Source: Bog-473 sp963721585 (GTDB lineage: Bacteria; Actinomycetota; Acidimicrobiia; Acidimicrobiales; RAAP-2). From it: a DNA stretch of 64,000 nucleotides. Below, one piece after another: positions 21,601 to 29,104 of this stretch (positions are counted from its first letter, which is position 1; every line of letters begins with the position of its first letter). The notes beneath the pieces are model-generated. The model did no database searches. It was not told the origin of the DNA and worked only from the letters and a program-made list of their open reading frames with translations. The DNA lies in NCBI GenBank assembly GCA_963721585.1, contig CAVRJN010000001.1, positions 372,001 through 436,000 on the forward strand, written 5' to 3'. A program made the position numbers and the translations under genes.

Positions 21601-22253
21601 AACTCGCGCTCAGCTTCTACGGGGCGCTCATGCTCTGGACGTGGTGGCAGCGCGGCGACCTGACCGGGCCGGTGCGGATGTTTCGGGAGGTCGTCGAGCA
21701 GACCCCGACCGAGTACCTCACGGTGCCGGCTGCTCTCGCCCTGCTCCATGCCGAGGCGGGCAATGCCGAGGCATCCTTGGAGCAGTTGCGGTGGCTGGCC
21801 GCGGTCGGATGGGAGAACGTGGCGGACGATCAGAGCGAGGGCGTGTCGCTGGCCATGGCGGCAGCGGCCTGCAGCGTGCTCGGGGACCTGGCGAGCGACG
21901 TGGCGCCGCCCCTCTACGAGGGCATGCGGCGTTACGCCGGGACCGCGATCGTGGTCCGCGCGCCGGCCGCGGCGTGCCTGGGGCCCGCCGACCACTATCT
22001 CGGGCTCCTGGCGGGGACCATGGGCGACCTGGCACTCGCCGAGGTCCACCACGAAGCAGCATTGCGTCTGGCCCGTCGCATGGGCTCTCCACCCTTCGTG
22101 GCCGCGGCGGAGGTGGAGCTCGCCCGGATACTGCGCATGCGCCGGCCGACCGCTGACGAGGAACGGGTAGCCGTGCTCCTGCGCAGCGCGGAAGAGTCCG
22201 CGTTGGCGATGGGGTTGCACAGGCTGGCGCGGTTGGCCGCCGAGCCCGGCTGA
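18628..22253 (+). CDS. AfsR/SARP-like regulator with BTAD, AAA ATPase and TPR domains; two +1 frameshifts
   Basis: A large cytosolic transcription regulator of about 1,208 residues if repaired. An OmpR-like winged helix (IRVLGPVEIAWDGRL, MRSTISRLRKRI) and a BTAD all-helical domain occupy about 1-260. A STAND/AAA ATPase follows with P-loop VDGDPGIGKTRL and Walker B VLLVIDNLHAADEPT. TPR-like helices fill the C-terminal half. Two +1 shifts are needed, near 20013 (CGGGGC) and near 20656 (CGGGTT), both at G runs; beyond each the matching sequence continues in the next frame (ADDAKLGIVGMF; LHADELDTYVNELAHHF). ATG 18628 is chosen; GTG 18607 is possible. The regulated target is unknown; relatives control secondary metabolism or development. 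Confidence 0.82.
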
Positions 22254-22261
22254 CGCCGCCG

Positions 22262-22756
22262 TCAGTGCGCCGTGGTCTCCCCGTCGGGTGAGCCCCGCGC
22301 CGGAATCCCCTCGTCTTCGTACGCCGCCAACCTGTCGTCGGCCTCGCGGATACGGCGGCTCATGCCGCTGAGCAGCGCATTGCGGAACCCAGGGATCTCC
22401 ATCATGGACTCGAACTCCCGCGGCCCGACGATGAGGACGTCGAGATCGGTCGTGGCGTGCACGGTGGCGCTGCGGGGCATGGCCTCAATGGCCGCCAGCT
22501 CGCCGAAGTAGTCGCCGGCATGGAGGATGTTCACCACGTGCCCGTCGCGCGTGACCGTGGCCGTCCCCTCCAAGATGACGAAGAGCTCGCGGCCGAGCCG
22601 ACCTTCGCGCAGGATGACCTCGCCGGCTTGAATCCGGAGGCGCTCGGCGATGCGCGCCATCTCGATGAGCTGCTCCTCGGTGCAGGCGGCGAACCAGGGC
22701 ACGCCCTGGAGGCGGTCGGGTGCGGCCCGCTCGCCTCCCTCGTCGTCTGTGCTCAT
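22262..22756 (-). CDS. Cyclic nucleotide-binding domain protein (copy A)
   Basis: A 164-residue protein that is mostly one CRP-type cNMP-binding beta-roll: ILREGRLGRELFVILEG, the DYFGELAAI phosphate-binding cassette, and PRSATVHA, where the conserved Arg contacts the cyclic phosphate. There is no helix-turn-helix, channel or kinase domain, so it is a stand-alone sensor module of the kind common in Acidimicrobiia and mycobacteria. ATG 22756 follows a GGGGAG ribosome-binding site; the open frame upstream is not meaningful. It is a tandem paralogue of the next gene upstream, with the same layout and length, so a recent duplication. Its partner is unknown. Confidence 0.82.
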   Translation of the reverse strand: MSTDDEGGERAAPDRLQGVPWFAACTEEQLIEMARIAERLRIQAGEVILREGRLGRELFVILEGTATVTRDGHVVNILHAGDYFGELAAIEAMPRSATVHATTDLDVLIVGPREFESMMEIPGFRNALLSGMSRRIREADDRLAAYEDEGIPARGSPDGETTAH

Positions 22757-22862
22757 CCGCTCTCCCCGTCGGCGGAGAGCCGTGCCCCGCGTCGTCAGGG
22801 TATTCCCTTGGCGGACCCACCTGGGGGAGTCCGGGACCCGGGGGCTCCCGAAGGGCCGAAGG

Positions 22863-23357
22863 TCACAGACGGGGAGTCGCCGGAGACGCCTTCCCTCGGT
22901 GCCGGCCATGGTCCGGCGCATCGAGCGCGGCCGCCAACCGGGCCTCGGCGATACGCAACCGGCTGGCCATGCTGCGGAACAGCGCGTCGCGGAATCCGGG
23001 GATGTCGGCCATGGAGGAGAACTCGCGTGGGCCGATGATGAGCACATCGAGATCGGACAGGGCTGTCACCGTGGCATTGCGCGGGCCGGGGTCCATGGCG
23101 GCCAGCTCGCCGAAGAAATCACCCGCACTCAGAGTGTTCACCCGCCGGCCCTGCTGGGTGACCGCCACCGAGCCGGTGAGGATCAAGAAGAGCTCGCGGC
23201 CGATCCGCCCTTCGCGGGCCAGCACCTCACCCGCGCCCACCTGGACCCGCTCGGCCAGTTGGGCGACGTCCTGCAGCTGGGCATGGGTGCAGTTCCGCAG
23301 CAGGTCGACGGCTTTCAGCCGCTCGACGGTCGCCTGTCTCCCCATGGTGGATACCAC
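22863..23357 (-). CDS. Cyclic nucleotide-binding domain protein (copy B)
   Basis: A 164-residue paralogue of the neighbouring gene: LAREGRIGRELFLILTG, GDFFGELAAM, PRNATVTA, VLIIGPREF. The phosphate-binding cassette and the Arg are intact. It has no effector domain. The start is either GTG 23357, with GGGGAGG only 2 nt upstream, or ATG 23345, which is better placed relative to that site; the longer form is given. About 100 bp separates it from copy A, and both read the same way, so a shared transcript is likely. Confidence 0.8.
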   Translation of the reverse strand: MVSTMGRQATVERLKAVDLLRNCTHAQLQDVAQLAERVQVGAGEVLAREGRIGRELFLILTGSVAVTQQGRRVNTLSAGDFFGELAAMDPGPRNATVTALSDLDVLIIGPREFSSMADIPGFRDALFRSMASRLRIAEARLAAALDAPDHGRHRGKASPATPRL

Positions 23358-23533
23358 GACCTCCCCTCCCTCCTGGTGCGGTCGACGGCGTCCCGCGACG
23401 GCTTCCGGCGCCAGCCAGTCTGCGCCCCGTCGCTTGCACCGTCATTGCAGGACTGTTGCAGCTGTTGCGGAGCAGCGAAGGGCCGATCTGGGGCGGTCGC
23501 CGAACGACCGCTCGTTACTGCCGAAACCTGCCG

Positions 23534-24664
23534 TCAGGGAGCGCTGTCGGCGACGACGGGGGCGTAGACGAGCCCGGGCGCGGGCAGGCCCGGCCGCTCG
23601 TAGTCCTCCCGGTGGATCTGGTCGTCGTCGAGGGCTGCCATGGCGGGGTCGAGCGGCGGAATGGACCAGCGCGAGCGCAGGTCCTCGACTGGCTCGGGAG
23701 CGTGGGCCCAGAAGTCCCAGTGGCCCGAGTAGAGGTTCTCCGTCATGGCCCGGCCGCGGGCAATGGCCACCCAGAGCTTGGCGGCGTCGAGACCGAGGTG
23801 GACGTTGCCCTCGTAGTTGTCCGCCCAGTCCGGATCGGCCTCCATCCGTGCCTTGTCGCCGGCATTGAGACCTTTGTTGATGTCGATTCCGAGGTGGTAG
23901 ATCATGATTGTCGGAAGCACATGGCTCTCCATGAAGTCCACGTGCGGGTCGAACTGCCCACCGGTGAAGGCGGCGACGAGCAACTCGCCCTGGGCCGACG
24001 TCGAATAGCCCGACAACAGGTGCAGGCAGTCGTGGTTGATGGCCCAGAGCTCGGCCAGGCCATCGGGATCCCCGGGCCAGGTGTACGCGTTCCGCTTGTA
24101 GTGGTGGTAGAGCGCGTTGCCCAGCGTGTCCTCGGGAAGGTCGACCAGGCGGTCGAACCGGGCGACCAGCACCGGGTCCCGGGCGTCGCCACCGTAGGGG
24201 TGAAAGGGGCTGTAGGGATCGTCGGGGTCCCACGGCAGGCCGGGGATGGTCATGGTGTTGGCGCGGATCATGTCGAACCCGGCCCAGCGGGCATGGTCCA
24301 GGTGCAGCTGGGTGAGCGCGTCGACGAACTCGGCCTGGACGTGCAGGGCGGTGGCCATGTCGACCACAACGCCGAGCTTGCCCTTCTCGATGCCGCCATC
24401 GAGCAGAGAGAGCACCGCGAGGACCCGGATCAGCTCGAGCCGCCGCTCGGGGTCCGTGATCGTCCGCACCAGCTCGCCCGAGGCAATAGGTGTCAGCGCA
24501 TGGAGGTCCACGGGGTCGTGGTAGCCGAAGACCGTGGAGAGGGCGCCCGTGATACCGCGCTCGTCGGCGGTCGACAAGGGTGTCGTCCCGGCCGTCGAGG
24601 CGACCGTCCAGGCGGCGCGGGCGATGGCCTGGGCCTCGGTCGGAGGAGCGCTCGATGCCGTCAC
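23534..24664 (-). CDS. Coq4-like protein with TerB-like N-terminal region
   Basis: A 376-residue soluble protein. Residues about 60-125 resemble a TerB-like helical domain (ERRLELIRVLAVLSLLDGG). The C-terminal half contains HDCLHLLSGYSTSAQGE near residue 210, which fits the zinc-binding HDxxH-x11-E motif that defines Coq4, a scaffold or oxidative-decarboxylation factor of quinone synthesis. GELLVAAFTGGQF and a Coq4-like ending follow. In actinobacteria such proteins occur without ubiquinone, so its role here is unknown; a lipid or quinone-related function is inference. GTG 24664 has GGAGGTGA just upstream. It precedes the tRNA-Thr by about 250 bp. Confidence 0.7.
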   Translation of the reverse strand: MTASSAPPTEAQAIARAAWTVASTAGTTPLSTADERGITGALSTVFGYHDPVDLHALTPIASGELVRTITDPERRLELIRVLAVLSLLDGGIEKGKLGVVVDMATALHVQAEFVDALTQLHLDHARWAGFDMIRANTMTIPGLPWDPDDPYSPFHPYGGDARDPVLVARFDRLVDLPEDTLGNALYHHYKRNAYTWPGDPDGLAELWAINHDCLHLLSGYSTSAQGELLVAAFTGGQFDPHVDFMESHVLPTIMIYHLGIDINKGLNAGDKARMEADPDWADNYEGNVHLGLDAAKLWVAIARGRAMTENLYSGHWDFWAHAPEPVEDLRSRWSIPPLDPAMAALDDDQIHREDYERPGLPAPGLVYAPVVADSAP

Positions 24665-24912
24665 GCCGTCACCTCCATTCCCGTTCGTTGGCCGTTGTGC
24701 TGTGCGCCGGATCCGGTCATGTGGAGCTAGGTATCGTCAGCGGCCGGGATTGACTTGAGAGGGGGACCGGCCGGCTCTTGGGGCCGTCGGGCAATGGATC
24801 AGCGGCCGTAGGCCGGTTCGCTGGGCCCGTGACTGCGGCGTCTACCATGTTGGCCCGGTTCCGGATGCGGGGGTCTGCAGAGGCCTCCGGCCATTTTTCG
24901 GGGACGGCGGTT

Positions 24913-24985
24913 GCCTGGGTAGCTCAGTCGGTAGAGCAGCGCACTCGTAATGCGCAGGTCAGGAGTTCGAATCTCCTCTCAGGCT
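24913..24985 (+). tRNA. tRNA-Thr (anticodon CGT)
   Basis: A 73-nt cloverleaf. The acceptor stem GCCTGGG pairs with CTCAGGC (one G-T wobble), the D-arm is GCTC...GAGC, the anticodon stem GCGCA/TGCGC encloses the loop CTCGTAA with anticodon CGT (reads ACG), and the T-arm is AGGAG-TTCGAAT-CTCCT. The CCA end is not encoded. It marks the left edge of the accessory island. Confidence 0.95.
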
Positions 24986-25028
24986 CCCTGGTCAGAGGCT
25001 ATTTCTGACCCCATCGCAGGGCATCACC

Positions 25029-25036
25029 CGTATAGT
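25029..25036. repeat. Left target-site duplication CGTATAGT
   Basis: CGTATAGT abuts the left inverted repeat of the insertion sequence and is repeated exactly at its right end. Eight base pairs is the duplication expected for ISL3-family elements. Confidence 0.92.
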
Positions 25037-26462
25037 GGCTCTTCGGATTTCAGCGGGGAGCCACCGCGTCCGGAGGTCCCCCTGAATTAGGCGAAGGTGC
25101 TCCAGGGTTGTGGTGTGAGCCAACTTCCCAGCAGCACCTTCGTCGTTACTGACCCTAGCGAGATCGTGAGGGCCATGGTGGGTCTCAAAGACGTCCGCGT
25201 CCTCGCGTACGTGCGCCGGGGTCCCGGCGTCGAGCTCATGATCGAGCAGGTGACCGGGGAGCTGTCGTGTCCGACGTGCGGGCAGCGAGCCCAGATCAAA
25301 GAGCGCCCGGTCGTGCACTACGTGGACCTGCCCGTCTACGGCACCCCCATGTCGTTGGCCTGGAAGAAGCACCGGCTGCGCTGTCTAGACCCGAGCTGCC
25401 CCAAGAGGTCCTGGGTGCTCGAGGATCACCGGATCGCGGCCAAGAGTTGCTTGTTGACGACCAGGGCGGCCAAGTGGGCGACGGTCCAGGTGGGAGGCGG
25501 CCGGACCGTCTCAGAAGTGGCGGCCGAGCTCTCCTGTGACTGGCACACGGTCAACGACGCCGTGTGCACCTATGGCGAGGCCCTGCTGGCCGCGGATCGC
25601 AAGCGCCTGAACCGCACCACGGCCATCGGCCTCGACGAGACGTCCTTCGTCAAGCTCTCTTCGCGGGTGACGACCGACTACGCCACCACGGTGGCCGACG
25701 TGGAGAACCACCAGATCATCGAGATCCTCCCCACCCGCAAATACACCGATGTGGCGGGCTGGATCGACAAACAACCCAAGCCCTGGAAGGAGCGCATCCG
25801 CTTCGGGGCCCTCGACATGTCGGCCACCTATGCGGCGGTCTACACGGTCATGTTGCCCAGGGCGGCCCAGGTGGTCGACCCCTTCCACGTCATCTCGCTG
25901 GCCAATCGCAGCCTCGATGCCGTCCGCCGGCGCGTCCAGACCGAACAGACCGGCCATCGGGGGCGACGCGACGATCCGCTCTATCGGGCCCGCCGGGTCC
26001 TTTTGCGCGGCGAAGAGCACCTCGACACCGCTGCCACCGAACGCCTGTGGTCACTGCTCGCCCTGGGCGATCCCGGGGCCGAAGTGGCCGTCGCCTATCG
26101 GGTCAAGGAGCGCCTTCGCGAGTTCTATCGAACGCGCCACCCCAAGACAGCAGAGGCGATGCTCAGAGAGCTTGAGCAGCACTGCCGCCGACGCACCATG
26201 CCTCCCGAAATCCAGAGGCTCGGACGGACCCTGCACGCCTGGTTCGAAAAGATCGCCAACTTCCACCTGGCCCGGGTGTCCAACGGCCCCACCGAAGCGC
26301 TCAACAACCTGATCAAGCGGATCAAGCGGATCGGCTTCGGATTCCGCAACTTCGAGAACTACCGGATCCGAGCGCTGCTCTACGCCGGCAAGCCGAACTG
26401 GCGCGTCCTGGGCTCGATCGTCGTCCGGTGAGGTCGCAGACCCCGCCAGAATCCGAAGACCC
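25037..26462 (+). mobile_element. Complete ISL3-family insertion sequence, 1,426 bp
   Basis: The element is bounded by imperfect 22-bp inverted repeats (25037-25058 and 26441-26462, about 18 of 22 positions matching; outer end GGCTCTTCGG against GGGTCTTCGG) and by 8-bp direct repeats CGTATAGT. It carries one full-length transposase. Intact ends, exact duplication and an unbroken gene indicate a recent insertion. It lies about 50 bp downstream of tRNA-Thr and interrupts no recognisable gene. Confidence 0.93.
25097..26431 (+). CDS. ISL3-family transposase
   Basis: A 444-residue DDE transposase. The N-terminal zinc finger has CPTCGQRA and CLDPSCPKRSW (four Cys), followed by a helix-turn-helix region (GGRTVSEVAAELSCDWHTV) and the DDE_Tnp_ISL3 core: AIGLDETSF (first Asp), LDMSATYAAV with VVDPFHV (second Asp), and the late Glu in VSNGPTEALNNLIKRIKR. 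GTG 25097 is used; GTG 25115 is an alternative. The gene is intact and length-typical, so the element should be active. It catalyses cut-and-paste movement between the flanking inverted repeats. Confidence 0.93.
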   Translation: MLQGCGVSQLPSSTFVVTDPSEIVRAMVGLKDVRVLAYVRRGPGVELMIEQVTGELSCPTCGQRAQIKERPVVHYVDLPVYGTPMSLAWKKHRLRCLDPSCPKRSWVLEDHRIAAKSCLLTTRAAKWATVQVGGGRTVSEVAAELSCDWHTVNDAVCTYGEALLAADRKRLNRTTAIGLDETSFVKLSSRVTTDYATTVADVENHQIIEILPTRKYTDVAGWIDKQPKPWKERIRFGALDMSATYAAVYTVMLPRAAQVVDPFHVISLANRSLDAVRRRVQTEQTGHRGRRDDPLYRARRVLLRGEEHLDTAATERLWSLLALGDPGAEVAVAYRVKERLREFYRTRHPKTAEAMLRELEQHCRRRTMPPEIQRLGRTLHAWFEKIANFHLARVSNGPTEALNNLIKRIKRIGFGFRNFENYRIRALLYAGKPNWRVLGSIVVR

Positions 26463-26470
26463 CGTATAGT
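26463..26470. repeat. Right target-site duplication CGTATAGT
   Basis: Exact copy of the 8 bp at 25029-25036, directly outside the right inverted repeat. Confidence 0.92.
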
Positions 26471-26544
26471 CACGTCTGGTCAGACTTACCAGGGATTACG
26501 CGGTGTTAGGCACGATTTCTAGGCTCGGGTATAGCCACAAACGC

Positions 26545-26832
26545 TCAGTCCGAGAACTCGTATTCCACGATATTCGCCGGGTCACCGGTGCGCTCGATGC
26601 CGTCAACATCAGTGAATCGGTACTCCTGAAACGGTCGCTGTTCCGGTGGTCGCCGAGTGGTCCGGGTGTCGAGGACCGTGATGTTAAACGACTGATTCCC
26701 GACGTCGTAGGCGTCGCCAGTGGCTAGCTTCACCTTCTTCACTTTGGCCTGCGCGGCTACAGCCGCACAGCGCGCACTTGGGCGGGCGCCTTCTAGGTCA
26801 AATGATGATAGATGATAAGCATTGCCTATCAC
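26545..26832 (-). CDS. Unrecognised small ORF in island, possibly a remnant
   Basis: A 95-residue frame with no family I recognise. It ends with VEYEFSD and has a charged, beta-rich-looking C-terminal part (VGNQSFNITVLDTR, EYRFTDVDGIER). It lies between the ISL3 element and the truncated IS30 gene, in lower-GC DNA, and its start region overlaps the IS30 break point, so it may be the 3' end of a gene whose front was lost. There is no clear ribosome-binding site. Confidence 0.25.
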   Translation of the reverse strand: MIGNAYHLSSFDLEGARPSARCAAVAAQAKVKKVKLATGDAYDVGNQSFNITVLDTRTTRRPPEQRPFQEYRFTDVDGIERTGDPANIVEYEFSD

Positions 26833-26837
26833 CTAAA

Positions 26838-27400
26838 AGATATGAGCATCGCTCATACAAACTCCCAGCTCCTTGCCCGCCCCAATGTGGTTGGCCTTGA
26901 CGTAGGTCTTGGGCCGGCGCCTCGCCCGACCGCTGCGCAAACACGTATGGAGTTCTTTGCGCAGCGCTCCACGGCTTTGCGCAAAGAGCGACTGGTAGAT
27001 GGTCTCGTGGGACACCTGCATCTCCGGACGATCGGGGTACTCCAGAGCCGACCACGCCGAGATCTGCTGAGGTGACGACCTCGCCTCGAGCTCGCACTCG
27101 ACGATCCCTCGCAGTCGCCGGCAGGCCGCCAGCTTGGCTCTCTTCGGCCGCAGGGCCCGTCCGCAAGCTGCCTGGTCGGCCACCAGGGCCCGGTATTTCT
27201 TGCGTCCGCCGTTGGCGTTGACCTCTCGGCACATCGCCGAAGGCGACCGACCGAGGTCCGCAGCGATGGCGCGAATACAGTGACCGGCCGCCAGGCCCCT
27301 CGAAATTTCGGACCAGATGCCTGGCGATGCGCTTGACGGGGGCTCCTGCCTCACACATGTCCCAGATGGTTTGCTTCTCAGCCTCGCTGAAGCGCCTCAC
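26838..27400 (-). pseudogene. IS30-family transposase remnant (N-terminal half, internally deleted)
   Basis: The first frame begins MRRFSEAEKQTIWDMCEAG and IARHL, then shifts near 27310 to EISRGLAAGHCIRAIAADLG and PSAMCREVNANGG, the IS30 helix-turn-helix. It continues with VSHETIYQSLFAQSRGAL and KELHTCLRSGRARRRP. About 40 residues that normally separate the two HTH parts are missing, and the DDE catalytic core is lost after KELGVCMSD. Just beyond the start, TGTTGCAATGACCACC (around 27449) looks like the surviving terminal repeat. This is a dead element. Confidence 0.8.
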
Positions 27401-27500
27401 AACGCAACCTCCTGATCGACGGACTCAATGTCCGCCAATCAGGCTGGTGTTGCAATGACCACCTGAGCGCACAGCACCATAGGGATACTTTTCGCAAACC

Positions 27501-28349
27501 TCAGAGGAAGAGCACCCTCTGTCGCACCGACTCGACGAGACAACCGGTTCTCCATCCAGCAATGCGCGCCCAACGACCGCGAAACTCGGGCTGGACGAGG
27601 CGTGGCGATAACAGCACCAACCACACCCACGTCTTGGCAGCTAGAACGAGATCGCGCTGGAGGCCGTCAGCCCGAAAGCGTCGGTAGAGGACTGGTCCGC
27701 ATCGCCCGTAGGCTGTGTACCGCTTGAATACCGGTCTGAAGCCCCGCCGGTCACGTCTGGCTACCACAGCGTCCTTGCTCAAGACGTAGCGATGTCCAAA
27801 GAGCTGTGCACGCCAGCACAGATCGAAGTCCTCTCCGGTCATCAGGTCTTCTGAAAAACCACCGATCTCCTGGAAGGCGCGCCTCCGAACTGCCAGGTTT
27901 GCAGTTCCACCCCCAGGCAAAAAGCCGAAAAGGCCCAGGCCGGGAGGAGGAGCATACGAGGGCGGAGAAGGAGCGGCCAGCCCATTGAGCGACCAGAAGT
28001 CGAATACACCCGCGGAGACTTCGGCATCGGCTAGGGCCAAAACGTGAGCCGTTAGCCAGCCTGGCTGCACAACATCGTCGGCATCACAGAAAGCCAAGAG
28101 ATCGCCCTGGGCTGCTTCGACGCCCGTATTTCGTGTAGCCCCCGGTCCTGTGACCTTCGACGCGTCGACGAGACGAATCGTGTGGAAGCGATTGAACCAT
28201 TCCCGCACCACCAGACTGCTCTCATCGGTGGAGTTGTTGTCGACAACGACCACTTCCCAGGGCTCGTGACATTCCTGCTCCGACAAAGCACGAAGCTGCT
28301 GCTCCAGCCATGGCATGCCGTTGCGCAGTGGGACGACAACGCTGATCAC
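27501..28349 (-). CDS. Family 2 glycosyltransferase
   Basis: A 282-residue GT-A fold glycosyltransferase: ISVVVPLRNG at the start, VVVVDNNSTDES (nucleotide-binding Asp), AFCDADDVV (DxD-type metal site), and GGFSEDLMTGEDFDLCWRA (acceptor/catalytic ED). It uses a nucleotide sugar to build a surface glycan or decorate a lipid or protein; the exact sugar is not readable. The C-terminal segment has hydrophobic helices (TWVWLVLLSP) that may touch the membrane. GTG 28349 has TAAAAT 6 nt upstream, fitting leaderless transcription. It is the only glycan gene in the island and could serve the secreted proteins nearby. Confidence 0.88.
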   Translation of the reverse strand: MISVVVPLRNGMPWLEQQLRALSEQECHEPWEVVVVDNNSTDESSLVVREWFNRFHTIRLVDASKVTGPGATRNTGVEAAQGDLLAFCDADDVVQPGWLTAHVLALADAEVSAGVFDFWSLNGLAAPSPPSYAPPPGLGLFGFLPGGGTANLAVRRRAFQEIGGFSEDLMTGEDFDLCWRAQLFGHRYVLSKDAVVARRDRRGFRPVFKRYTAYGRCGPVLYRRFRADGLQRDLVLAAKTWVWLVLLSPRLVQPEFRGRWARIAGWRTGCLVESVRQRVLFL

Positions 28350-29104
28350 GATCGGATTTTAGGGAGACGGGGTTCGATTTATGCGTCGAGCGATTGCGCT
28401 TCGCAAGATCACGTCGGGAAATATCACTTCTCACATCTAGGTGCCAGCTCGCGCCCAGAAAGCTCTCAGTCGCATGGAATGCTGTGGGAGTCCTTGAACT
28501 CCTGGGCAGTGGAGTGGGTCGAACAGGGCGGCGACTTGGCCCGCCCACGACAGCCAATCCACAGCTTGCCCACTCGAAGGTGCCCGCACGGGTGGCTGTG
28601 GAACAGAATGCAACTGGCTAAATCGAGGGTCATTCCGAACATGCTCACGCATTTTGGGGGCCGAGCAGGCGCCACCTTTCCTCCCGGGCCCCCGCGGCCC
28701 GCGACCGTTACGGAGGAGGACTTATGGTCAGTGGAACTAGAGCCGAACCGAACGGGCGCTAGAAGATGATCTGCACCAGGGTCGTCATCCGAGGGCTCGC
28801 TGGCATGGACACAAACATCTCGCGCGGCCTTAGGAAGTAGGACGCGACTTCGAGGTCCGTGGAATAGAACGCAAGGGGCGGCGACCCATTGGGTGGACAC
28901 GGAGCGACAGAAGCCCGACGGGGATCCTCGCGGGAAGCCCTCCGGGAATGCTGGTGGCACAGAGCGGCCTCGAAGCCCTGACATTTGCTTCGAAAAAACA
29001 CTGGTAGGGCGTGCTTTTTGGTCCCTGCGATGACAGCGGCCGCATTCCCACTTGAAACAGTGACGCCATTGAGCTAAGAAACCCCCGTTTGGCGAATGCA
29101 GTGA
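28350..29104. other. 755-bp gap without a convincing gene
   Basis: Several overlapping open frames occur on both strands, but none has recognisable motifs, a good ribosome-binding site or consistent codon use. GC content is visibly lower than in the flanking core genome. ATTTTA at 28356-28361 (TAAAAT on the minus strand) is a candidate -10 for the glycosyltransferase. The remainder probably contains the promoter of the sedolisin gene, but I could not identify one. Confidence 0.5.
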
